Assembly: GCA_022749295.1 (NCBI GenBank)
Contig: CP062007.1
Location: 1,798,001-1,862,000 of the forward strand
Length of the DNA stretch: 64,000 nucleotides
Source: Flavobacteriaceae bacterium GSB9
Lineage (GTDB): Bacteria > Bacteroidota > Bacteroidia > Flavobacteriales > Flavobacteriaceae
Reading direction: 5' to 3'
Under the pieces are notes generated by a model. It saw nothing but the letters and a program-made list of their open reading frames with translations, was not told where the DNA came from and ran no database searches. Positions 36,118 to 42,661 of this stretch are shown here, piece after piece; position 1 is the stretch's first letter; each line of letters opens with the position of its first letter. The position numbers were made by a program, and so were the translations under genes.

Positions 36118-36819
36118 ATGAAAATAGCATTACTTGGATACGGAAAGATGGGAAAAACCATAGAGCAAATTGCTTTAAAACGTGGGCACGATGTGGTATT
36201 AACCATTGACAAAGATGATCATGATTACGACATAACCAAAGCCGATGTAGCTATCGATTTCAGCATCCCAAACGTCGCTTTTAACAATATTTCAAACTGC
36301 TTAAACAATGGCGTTCCCGTAATTTCGGGCACAACAGGCTGGCTTGACAAATATGACGACGCTGTAGCGCTTTGTAAAGAAAAAAATGGAGCCTTTATTT
36401 ACGCTTCAAATTACAGTTTGGGAGTAAACATATTTTTTGAGCTCAACAAAACTTTGGCCAAGATGATGAGTGCCTTAAAGCAGTATAATATTTCGATGGA
36501 AGAAATCCACCACACCCAAAAATTGGATGCACCTAGTGGAACAGCCATATCATTGGCCGAAGATATTATTGCCAACCACGGAAGCTATAAAAACTGGAAA
36601 TTGGACGAAAGCGATACCAACACGATTTCTATAGTAGCAAAACGTATTGAAGATGTTCCCGGAACGCACACCGTAACTTACCAAAGTGAGGTGGATACCA
36701 TTACTATAGAACACGAAGCCCATAACAGGCAAGGTTTTGCTTTAGGCGCCGTTATTGCTGCCGAATGGATTACAGGAAGATCAGGCGTGTTCACCATGAA
36801 CGACGTGCTTGGACTTTAA
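36118..36819 (+). CDS. dapB: 4-hydroxy-tetrahydrodipicolinate reductase
   Basis: NAD(P)H-dependent step of the lysine and meso-diaminopimelate pathway, supplying the peptidoglycan cross-link residue. The 233-residue protein has the nucleotide-binding ALLGYGKMGKTIEQIA (about 3-18), ISGTTGWL near 73-80, SNYSLGVNIFFEL near 101-113 and the catalytic EEIHHTQKLDAPSGTA near 128-143 with the conserved His pair and Lys. It is shorter than the enterobacterial enzyme, as usual for Bacteroidota. It lies between the ParB/DUF5683 genes and lepB, but a four-helix-bundle gene now intervenes on the lepB side. Confidence 0.95.
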   Translation: MKIALLGYGKMGKTIEQIALKRGHDVVLTIDKDDHDYDITKADVAIDFSIPNVAFNNISNCLNNGVPVISGTTGWLDKYDDAVALCKEKNGAFIYASNYSLGVNIFFELNKTLAKMMSALKQYNISMEEIHHTQKLDAPSGTAISLAEDIIANHGSYKNWKLDESDTNTISIVAKRIEDVPGTHTVTYQSEVDTITIEHEAHNRQGFALGAVIAAEWITGRSGVFTMNDVLGL

Positions 36820-36822
36820 TTA

Positions 36823-36847
36823 ATAATGATTATTCAATAATGATTAA
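36823..36847 (+). repeat. Short direct repeat before the four-helix-bundle gene
   Basis: AATAATGATTA occurs twice (36823-36833 and 36837-36847) separated by three bases. The second copy spans the start codon of the inserted gene. After the gene, 37196-37230 carries further CAATT/TCAATTG-like low-complexity sequence. These are the kind of AT-rich flanks often seen around such genes in Bacteroidota. Confidence 0.5.
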
Positions 36848-37196
36848 TGACCTCAAATCAAGAACGAAAACGTTTGCCCATGATTGTGTTAAATTAGCCA
36901 TATCGTTGCCAAACACTTTTCTTGGAAACCATATAAAGGGTCAATTAATAAGATGTAGCACTTCTGTTGCAGCTAATTATAGAGCTACACGTCTTGCGCA
37001 ATCAAAAAAAAGCTTCATATCAAAAATAAGCATAGTTATTGAAGAAGTAGATGAAAGTCATTTTTGGATTGATTTTCTAGTTGATGAAAAAAATTTATCA
37101 AAAGATAACTGTAAATCTTTGTTAAATGAAGCAAATCAATTAACAAGAATTTTCATTTCATCAAGAAAAACTGCAAATTTGAATTCAAAAAATTAA
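36840..37196 (+). CDS. Four-helix-bundle protein of the 23S rRNA intervening-sequence (S23) family
   Basis: 118 residues from the ATG at 36840. The family pattern is evident: LKSRTKTFAHDCVKLAISLPNT (helix 1), HIKGQLIRCSTSVAANYRATRLAQSKKSFISKISIVIEEVDESHFWIDFL (helices 2 and 3) and the C-terminal NEANQLTRIFISSRKTANL. Homologs are encoded in rRNA intervening sequences of some spirochaetes and proteobacteria and are scattered singly in Bacteroidota genomes. The molecular function is unknown. Here it interrupts the dapB-lepB order. It is more A/T rich than its neighbours and is flanked by short repeats, which suggests a mobile or horizontally acquired insertion. Confidence 0.85.
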   Translation: MINDLKSRTKTFAHDCVKLAISLPNTFLGNHIKGQLIRCSTSVAANYRATRLAQSKKSFISKISIVIEEVDESHFWIDFLVDEKNLSKDNCKSLLNEANQLTRIFISSRKTANLNSKN

Positions 37197-37231
37197 TCAA
37201 TTGTCATTGAACAATTATCAATAAAAAAGTT

Positions 37232-38809
37232 ATGACGTGGACACAGTGGTTTATTTTCATTTTAGTAATACAAGTTATTCATGGTTTAGGTACATGGAAG
37301 CTTTATGTTAAAGCCAGTCGACAAGCCTGGGAAGCTTTTATACCGGTTTACAATGCCGTAGTTTTAATGAAAATTATTAATCGCCCTTGGTGGTGGACGC
37401 TACTATTGTTTTTGCCCATCGTTAATTTGATTATGTTTCCCGTAATTTGGGTAGAAACCGCCAGAAGCTTTGGAAAAAACACCTCTTTAGACACATTACT
37501 GGCCGTTATCACTTTAGGCTTCTATAATTACTATTTGAATTATGCTGCCGATGTAAACTATATTGAAGATCGCAGTTTGCAGCCTAAATCGAGTACTGGC
37601 GAATGGACCAGTTCGATACTTTTCGCTATTGTGGCGGCAACTATTGTGCATACCTATTTTATTCAACCGTTTACCATTCCATCGTCTTCTTTGGAAAAAT
37701 CGTTATTAGTGGGCGACTTTCTGTTTGTTAGTAAATTTCATTACGGAGCAAGAGTTCCAATGACCACCGTTGCCGCCCCCATGGTGCATGATACAATTCC
37801 TATTATTGGAAAAAAATCATATTTGTTTGATGACTCTAAAGGCAGTAAATCTTGGAAAAACAAACTTCAATTGCCCTATTTACGATTGCCCGGTTTTGAA
37901 GATATTGAACGTAACGACATTGTGGTGTTCAACCAGCCGGCCGATACACTGCTGGACATGAACGATTTTCACCCCGACAGGAACTATTACAAGCCTATCG
38001 ACAAAAAAACCAACCTCGTAAAACGTTGTGTAGGTATTGCTGGTGACACTTTAGAGGTACGAGATGGTTTTGTATATATTAATGGCAAGAAAAACGAATT
38101 GCCCGATAGAGCACACTTGCAGTTTAGTTACTACGTACAGCCAAAAACCAATAGGTTTAACCCAAGTGTAGTGAAAAAACTTTACGACATTACCGATGGC
38201 TTTGGCATTATTAATAACCAAAACACTTACTACTTTTCTGCTATTTCAGATGAAGCATTGGCTAAATTTAAAAATAATCCCAATGTTGTTAGTATAACAC
38301 CAAACATAAAAGAAAAAGGTGTTCGCGACCCAAATATTTTTCCACACCACCCCGATTACAATTGGAATGTAGACCAATTTGGCCCGCTATACATTCCAGA
38401 AGCAGGTAAAACCATCAATATCAATATTGAGAATTTACCGCTTTACAAACGAGTTATCACAGAATACGAAGGCAACACATTGCAAGTAAAAGGCAATCAA
38501 GTTTTAATAAACGGCAAGGTAACCGACCAATATACCTTTAAGCAAAATTACTATTGGATGATGGGCGATAACCGCCACAACTCGATAGATGCCAGAGCTT
38601 GGGGCTTTGTACCGTTTGACCATGTTGTTGGGAAACCCGTATTTATCTGGATGAGTTGGGATGGCTTCCCCAATGGAAGATGGGAACGTTTCTTTACCAC
38701 CGTTAGCGGCAAGGGCAAAGCCACTTCGTATTTAATTCCATTTTTAGTTTTACTATTTGGATGGATTGTATTTAACAAAATAAGAAAACGCAAGAAGGCA
38801 AATAATTAG
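37232..38809 (+). CDS. lepB: Signal peptidase I
   Basis: Membrane-bound serine/lysine protease that cleaves signal peptides of exported proteins. At 525 residues it is much larger than the E. coli enzyme (324). An N-terminal region with several membrane segments (to about 110) precedes the usual transmembrane anchor (128-146). The catalytic Ser is in TIPSSSLEKSL (Ser153 by alignment to the PSxSM motif), Lys264 lies in VKRCVGIAGD, and the box E motif GDNRHNSIDARAWGFV is at 445-460. Between the Lys and box E is an insertion of about 150 residues compared with shorter homologs. The C terminus ends in another hydrophobic segment (about 500-517). It closes the core of the par operon. Confidence 0.95.
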   Translation: MTWTQWFIFILVIQVIHGLGTWKLYVKASRQAWEAFIPVYNAVVLMKIINRPWWWTLLLFLPIVNLIMFPVIWVETARSFGKNTSLDTLLAVITLGFYNYYLNYAADVNYIEDRSLQPKSSTGEWTSSILFAIVAATIVHTYFIQPFTIPSSSLEKSLLVGDFLFVSKFHYGARVPMTTVAAPMVHDTIPIIGKKSYLFDDSKGSKSWKNKLQLPYLRLPGFEDIERNDIVVFNQPADTLLDMNDFHPDRNYYKPIDKKTNLVKRCVGIAGDTLEVRDGFVYINGKKNELPDRAHLQFSYYVQPKTNRFNPSVVKKLYDITDGFGIINNQNTYYFSAISDEALAKFKNNPNVVSITPNIKEKGVRDPNIFPHHPDYNWNVDQFGPLYIPEAGKTININIENLPLYKRVITEYEGNTLQVKGNQVLINGKVTDQYTFKQNYYWMMGDNRHNSIDARAWGFVPFDHVVGKPVFIWMSWDGFPNGRWERFFTTVSGKGKATSYLIPFLVLLFGWIVFNKIRKRKKANN

Positions 38810-38871
38810 TTTTGTGATTCTACACTTGTTGCGGAATCCACTTTTGTAAAATTTTGTTTCCTATATATGAG

Positions 38872-38891
38872 ATTCCTGCATTCGCAGGAAT
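38872..38891. repeat. REP-like palindrome between lepB and the WbqC gene
   Basis: An 8-bp perfect stem, ATTCCTGC at 38872-38879 and GCAGGAAT at 38884-38891, closes a 4-base ATTC loop. It is extended by GAG on one side and GAC on the other. The unit GATTCCTGCnTTCGCAGGAATGAC is a short interspersed palindrome found in many bacterial genomes. One further, different repeat-like element is at 45143-45220. Confidence 0.7.
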
Positions 38892-38901
38892 GACAATAAA
38901 A

Positions 38902-39525
38902 ATGAAGGTAATACTGCATCCCACATACTTCCCTAACATAGCCCATTTTGTGGCTATGGCCCAGGCTAAGGAGGTTGTTTTTGAAATGGAAGATAATTTC
39001 GTAAAACAAACCTACCGAAACCGCACTTACATTTACGGTGCTAACGGAAAGTTGGCTTTAAATATTCCGGTGGTACATTCGCAAAAAAACAGGCAAAAGT
39101 ACCGAGATGTTAAGATTTTCAATGAAGAAAATTGGCAAAGCCAGCATTGGAAATCGTTGCTTTCTGCATACAGAACGTCTCCATTTTTTGAATTTTACGA
39201 AGATGAACTTCAGCCCTTGTTTACGCAAAAAGCTGAATATATTTTAGATTTTAACCTAAAATGTATCGAGACCATTTGCGATTGTTTGCAGTTGGATTTA
39301 AATAGTTCAAAAACCAACATTTTTGAAAAAACGGTTAAAAACAAAACCGATGCACGTATTTTGGCAAATGCAAAAAAAGAAGTTTTACAAAATTTTGAAC
39401 GCTACACGCAGGTATTTTGTAACAAACATGGCTTTATTTCCAATTTGAGTATTTTGGATTTACTTTTTAACGAGGGGCCAAACGCACTTAACTATTTAGA
39501 GTCGCAACAATTAAATTTACCTTAA
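38902..39525 (+). CDS. WbqC-like family protein
   Basis: 207 residues from the ATG at 38902; an in-frame ATG upstream would translate the REP-like palindrome and is unlikely. The family signature is at the start: HPTYFPNIAHFVAMAQAKEVVFEMEDNFVKQTYRNRTYIYGANGKLALNIPV, followed by DVKIFNEENWQSQHWKSLLSAYRTSPFFEFYEDEL. WbqC proteins are found in O-antigen and lipopolysaccharide loci and also as conserved genes near lepB in Flavobacteriaceae; the biochemical role is unproven. It overlaps the start of the DUF6122 gene by one base. Confidence 0.88.
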   Translation: MKVILHPTYFPNIAHFVAMAQAKEVVFEMEDNFVKQTYRNRTYIYGANGKLALNIPVVHSQKNRQKYRDVKIFNEENWQSQHWKSLLSAYRTSPFFEFYEDELQPLFTQKAEYILDFNLKCIETICDCLQLDLNSSKTNIFEKTVKNKTDARILANAKKEVLQNFERYTQVFCNKHGFISNLSILDLLFNEGPNALNYLESQQLNLP

Positions 39526-39833
39526 TGTTTCAAACGTTAGCCCATTACGGCTGCCATATTCTACTTCCTTTAGCTGTAGCCTTAATTTGGTATAGGCCAC
39601 AATGGGGTATGGCTTTTTTAATAATGTTTGCAGGCATGTTAATTGATTTGGACCACCTGTTGGCCAACCCAATTTTCGTCCCCAATCGTTGTAGTATAAA
39701 TTTCCACCCGCTACATACGTATTACGCTATGGTCGTTTATGTGGCTCTATTATTTCCAAAGAAAACGCGCTTAATTGGATTAGGCTTAGTCATACACATA
39801 ATTTCAGATTATGTGGATTGTGCCTTTATGTAA
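39525..39833 (+). CDS. DUF6122 family membrane protein
   Basis: 102 residues with three hydrophobic segments. Conserved polar residues within them, HYGCH near 7-11, DLDHLLAN near 42-49, HPLHTYY near 62-68 and IHIISDYVD near 91-99, resemble the metal-binding pattern of YbcI/DUF457-type membrane-bound hydrolases. The function is unknown. The ATG at 39525 overlaps the WbqC stop, so the gene is the last member of the par-lepB run and is convergent with the EEP nuclease gene, with only 19 bases between. Confidence 0.8.
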   Translation: MFQTLAHYGCHILLPLAVALIWYRPQWGMAFLIMFAGMLIDLDHLLANPIFVPNRCSINFHPLHTYYAMVVYVALLFPKKTRLIGLGLVIHIISDYVDCAFM

Positions 39834-39852
39834 TGGTTCACTTTTGCTCGGA

Positions 39853-40875
39853 TTAGTCTAGGCTCAAAGTCGCCATTATCGGATAATGATCAGAGTAATG
39901 CTGATTGTAAGTTCTAAATCCATTCACCGCAAAGGCATCATCAGAAAATATAAAATCAATCCGCACCGGGAAGAATTTAAAATCGTAAGTGCGACCAAAA
40001 CCATTTCCAGCTTCCTTAAAGGCGTCATTTAAATCGCCTTTTACCTTTCGGTACACATAAGAAAAGGCCGTATTGTTAAAATCGCCACAAACAATCATTT
40101 TATAGTGGCATTGCTTTTTGTGTGCCAAAAACAATTCCACTTGAGACTGCTGCATTTTAAATGAATTGCCCACGCGTTTAAGAAGTCTTTCAGAACCTTC
40201 ATTCTGTAAACTTTCAGGATTGGTATTTATGCGAAGCGACTCTAGATGGATATTGTATACGCGAATCGTATCGGTACCTTTAACCACATCGGCATAAATG
40301 GCGTTATTGGTTGTATTTGGAAATTCGATAGACCCAGAATGGATTATGGGAAAATTTGAAAAAATAGCTTGTCCGGATTTAGCCTTTTTACCCCATAGCT
40401 TTTCGTACTTATACTTAAAAAACGACAAATCGATATTTTTGTGCGGGTGGTATTCCTGTAAACACAAAACATCTGGAGCTTCTTCTTTTATAAAATCCTT
40501 GATCTTGGTTTCAACGCCCTTTTCTGGTATCCATTCAAAAAGATTGAACAACCTAACATTATAGTTCATAACCGTAAAGTTCTTGGCGCTTTTAATGTTT
40601 TTTGAAGTAGAGAATTTATAAAGCGAACCAAACGCAAAATAGCCAATTATAAGAACCGTAAAAGAAAGCATAAACTGCCTTTTGAGCTTAATAAGCCAAT
40701 ATAAAAAGAACACTACATTAAGAATAATCAGTAATGAAACGCCCAAATTAAGCACCGCTAATACAGAAAACGTTTTGGGCGGCAAAAATGGCAAAATGAA
40801 TGAAAGCAAAAGCAACACAGCAACCACTGCATTGGCTATATAAATAATTTTATTTGTGAAATTTAGCTTACCCAT
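39853..40875 (-). CDS. Endonuclease/exonuclease/phosphatase family protein with N-terminal membrane segments
   Basis: 340 residues. Three hydrophobic segments (about 9-30, 37-60 and 68-85) precede the EEP domain. The catalytic landmarks are FTVMNYNVRLFN near 101-112, LCLQEYHPH (metal-binding Glu), CGDFNNTAFSYVY near 265-277 and YSDHYPIMATL near the end (His general base). EEP enzymes cleave phosphodiester or phosphomonoester bonds in nucleic acids, lipids or inositol phosphates. The membrane anchor suggests action on the periplasmic side. It follows a 31-codon frame and the rhomboid genes on the same strand. The substrate is unknown. Confidence 0.88.
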   Translation of the reverse strand: MGKLNFTNKIIYIANAVVAVLLLLSFILPFLPPKTFSVLAVLNLGVSLLIILNVVFFLYWLIKLKRQFMLSFTVLIIGYFAFGSLYKFSTSKNIKSAKNFTVMNYNVRLFNLFEWIPEKGVETKIKDFIKEEAPDVLCLQEYHPHKNIDLSFFKYKYEKLWGKKAKSGQAIFSNFPIIHSGSIEFPNTTNNAIYADVVKGTDTIRVYNIHLESLRINTNPESLQNEGSERLLKRVGNSFKMQQSQVELFLAHKKQCHYKMIVCGDFNNTAFSYVYRKVKGDLNDAFKEAGNGFGRTYDFKFFPVRIDFIFSDDAFAVNGFRTYNQHYSDHYPIMATLSLD

Positions 40876-40878
40876 ATT

Positions 40879-40974
40879 TTACTGAAGCGCACGACGGTTA
40901 TCAGAAACTCCCAAAGGAAACGAATCAACAAAATATTTATTGTCAATTTTCAATCTGCTGTTAAACAGCATCAT
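40879..40974 (-). CDS. Possible 31-residue micro-protein between rhomboid and EEP genes
   Basis: An ATGATG start overlaps the TGA of the second rhomboid gene in an ATGA arrangement, and the 31-residue frame ends in TAA three bases before the ATG of the EEP gene. It exactly fills the gap. The product starts MMLFNSRLKIDNKYF and ends SFPLGVSDNRRALQ; it has no signal peptide and no recognised motif. The close packing between two protein genes on one strand argues that it is translated. Chance is not excluded because the frame is short. Confidence 0.4.
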   Translation of the reverse strand: MMLFNSRLKIDNKYFVDSFPLGVSDNRRALQ

Positions 40975-41822
40975 TTTTTCCCTGCCCTAAACAAAAACTC
41001 TTTCTCCTCTGCAGTTAAGCTATCGTAGCCACTTTTACTGATTTTATCTAAAATAACATCAATCTTCTTTTGGTTATTGAACTCATTAAAATCGGCTTTA
41101 GTATACCCTCCTACCTTATTTTTATTTTTATGAACCGTTTTTAAAGGCCCTTTTTTAGAGGCTTTAAACCAACTTGCAATCGTATCCATAACACGCTCAA
41201 AACCTTTACCAATATCTTGGCCTTTTAAAAGTTGTTTTGCATAAAAATAACCTAAAAGAGCGCCTCCCAAATGCGCCAAGTTTCCACCCGAATTAGCACC
41301 AAAAAGACCTAAAACATCCAATACAACTATTACTGCACCAACGTACCACAATTTTAAATTAAAAGTGAAAAATCTAATTTCTAGATTAGGCATATAAGAA
41401 CAAAGAAATATGAGCAATGCACGAACCGCTGCCGATGCACCCACCAAATTAGAATAGCCCTCAAAAAAGCTAGGCAAAAGCGTATAGCCCAACATAAACA
41501 ACAGACCTCCAAATATGGCGCCCAAAAAATAGACATTGAGTGCCATTTTAGGATTGAACAGATTGAGAAACATCCGAGCTAAAAAATACAACCACAACAT
41601 ATTGAACAAAAGGTGCCAAATATCGAAATGCAGAAAAGCATAAGTAATAATGCTCCATGGTTTTAATATGAAATCACCAAAATCACTGGGCAGTTTAAAC
41701 CAAGTCATATAGGGCTTTAGTAGTAAACCTAATATAAAAATGACCACATTTATTACTATAATCTTTTCCAAAACATTAAGTCTGGAAAGTTTATACTTTA
41801 TGTCTTGAGACAACGAACTCAT
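40971..41822 (-). CDS. Rhomboid family intramembrane serine protease (second copy)
   Basis: 283 residues with about six hydrophobic segments. The catalytic serine is Ser130 in VGASAAVRAL and the histidine His184 in NLAHLGGALLG; FLHFDIWHLLFNMLWLYFLA near 63-82 carries the His-x-x-x-N pattern of the family. The active-site motif is GASA instead of GASG. The C-terminal cytoplasmic tail (about 195-283) is long, basic and ends with FNNQKKIDVILDKISKSGYDSLTAEEKEFLFRAGKK. The ATG used overlaps the stop of the first rhomboid gene (TAATG); a TTG nine bases upstream would be an alternative. It is translationally coupled to its paralog and to the downstream micro-gene. Confidence 0.88.
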   Translation of the reverse strand: MSSLSQDIKYKLSRLNVLEKIIVINVVIFILGLLLKPYMTWFKLPSDFGDFILKPWSIITYAFLHFDIWHLLFNMLWLYFLARMFLNLFNPKMALNVYFLGAIFGGLLFMLGYTLLPSFFEGYSNLVGASAAVRALLIFLCSYMPNLEIRFFTFNLKLWYVGAVIVVLDVLGLFGANSGGNLAHLGGALLGYFYAKQLLKGQDIGKGFERVMDTIASWFKASKKGPLKTVHKNKNKVGGYTKADFNEFNNQKKIDVILDKISKSGYDSLTAEEKEFLFRAGKK

Positions 41823-42658
41823 TAGTACCAACGGTTTTGGTTAAACTGATTCTTCTTCCAATACCACATAATAAAAAAACCGGTTAATGCTCCGCCTACG
41901 TGCGCCATATAGGCCGTATTACTTGGACTAAAGAACGACTGACCGGTAAGCCCAGAGATTAAATCTAAAATAATAATACCAGGAATAAAATACTTGGCTT
42001 TTATGGGTATTGGCAAAAATATGAGCATGAGTTTGGCTTCTGGGTTCATCATACCAAAAGCGGCCAAAATCCCCATAATACAACCTGAAGCACCAACCAT
42101 GGTACTATTATTTGCCACTGTATTCATTTCGTACAAATTTGAGAATGTAGCCTGATCTATAAAACCCTTATTAAAATTAACATCTGTTAAATACGTCTTC
42201 AATTTTTCATAGAAAATCTCTTTACTAAAATAGCCATTACCATTTTGCGCATATTCAATAATATCCATATTTACTATTTTCTTAATCATATCAGAAGTTA
42301 GCCCTGATTCTGATATATTTTGCAATAGAGGATAATAATCGAAATAATAGTAAGCTACTTGTAAAGCCACGGCACCCAAACCAGCTGAAAAATATATAAA
42401 CAAAAAGCGTTTACTACCCAAAACTTGCTCTACAGGAGTACCAAACATCCATAAGGCAAACATATTAAAGAAAATATGCATAAACCCACCATGCATAAAC
42501 ATATGGGTCACAATTTGCCAAAAGCGAAAAGCATCATTCTCTGGAAAATACATGGCAAACCAATTTAAAAAAACATCATTTCCAATAGCCAGTGTTCCAA
42601 CAAACATAATCACATTAATGATTATTAAATGCTTAACGGTTTCTGAAATTCGCATCAT
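41822..42658 (-). CDS. Rhomboid family intramembrane serine protease (first copy)
   Basis: 278 residues. Catalytic serine Ser191 in GASGCIMGILAAFG and histidine His253 in MAHVGGALTGFF. The first conserved region HMFMHGGFMHIFFNMFALWMFG near 52-73 is typical. A hydrophilic insert of about 80 residues (roughly 107-187, rich in Asn, Lys and Asp) sits between two membrane segments, a position that faces the periplasm; it is much longer than the usual loop. Rhomboids cut transmembrane helices near the membrane surface. It begins next to the mutL stop and overlaps the second copy. The substrate is unknown. Confidence 0.9.
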   Translation of the reverse strand: MMRISETVKHLIIINVIMFVGTLAIGNDVFLNWFAMYFPENDAFRFWQIVTHMFMHGGFMHIFFNMFALWMFGTPVEQVLGSKRFLFIYFSAGLGAVALQVAYYYFDYYPLLQNISESGLTSDMIKKIVNMDIIEYAQNGNGYFSKEIFYEKLKTYLTDVNFNKGFIDQATFSNLYEMNTVANNSTMVGASGCIMGILAAFGMMNPEAKLMLIFLPIPIKAKYFIPGIIILDLISGLTGQSFFSPSNTAYMAHVGGALTGFFIMWYWKKNQFNQNRWY

Positions 42659-42661
42659 AAC

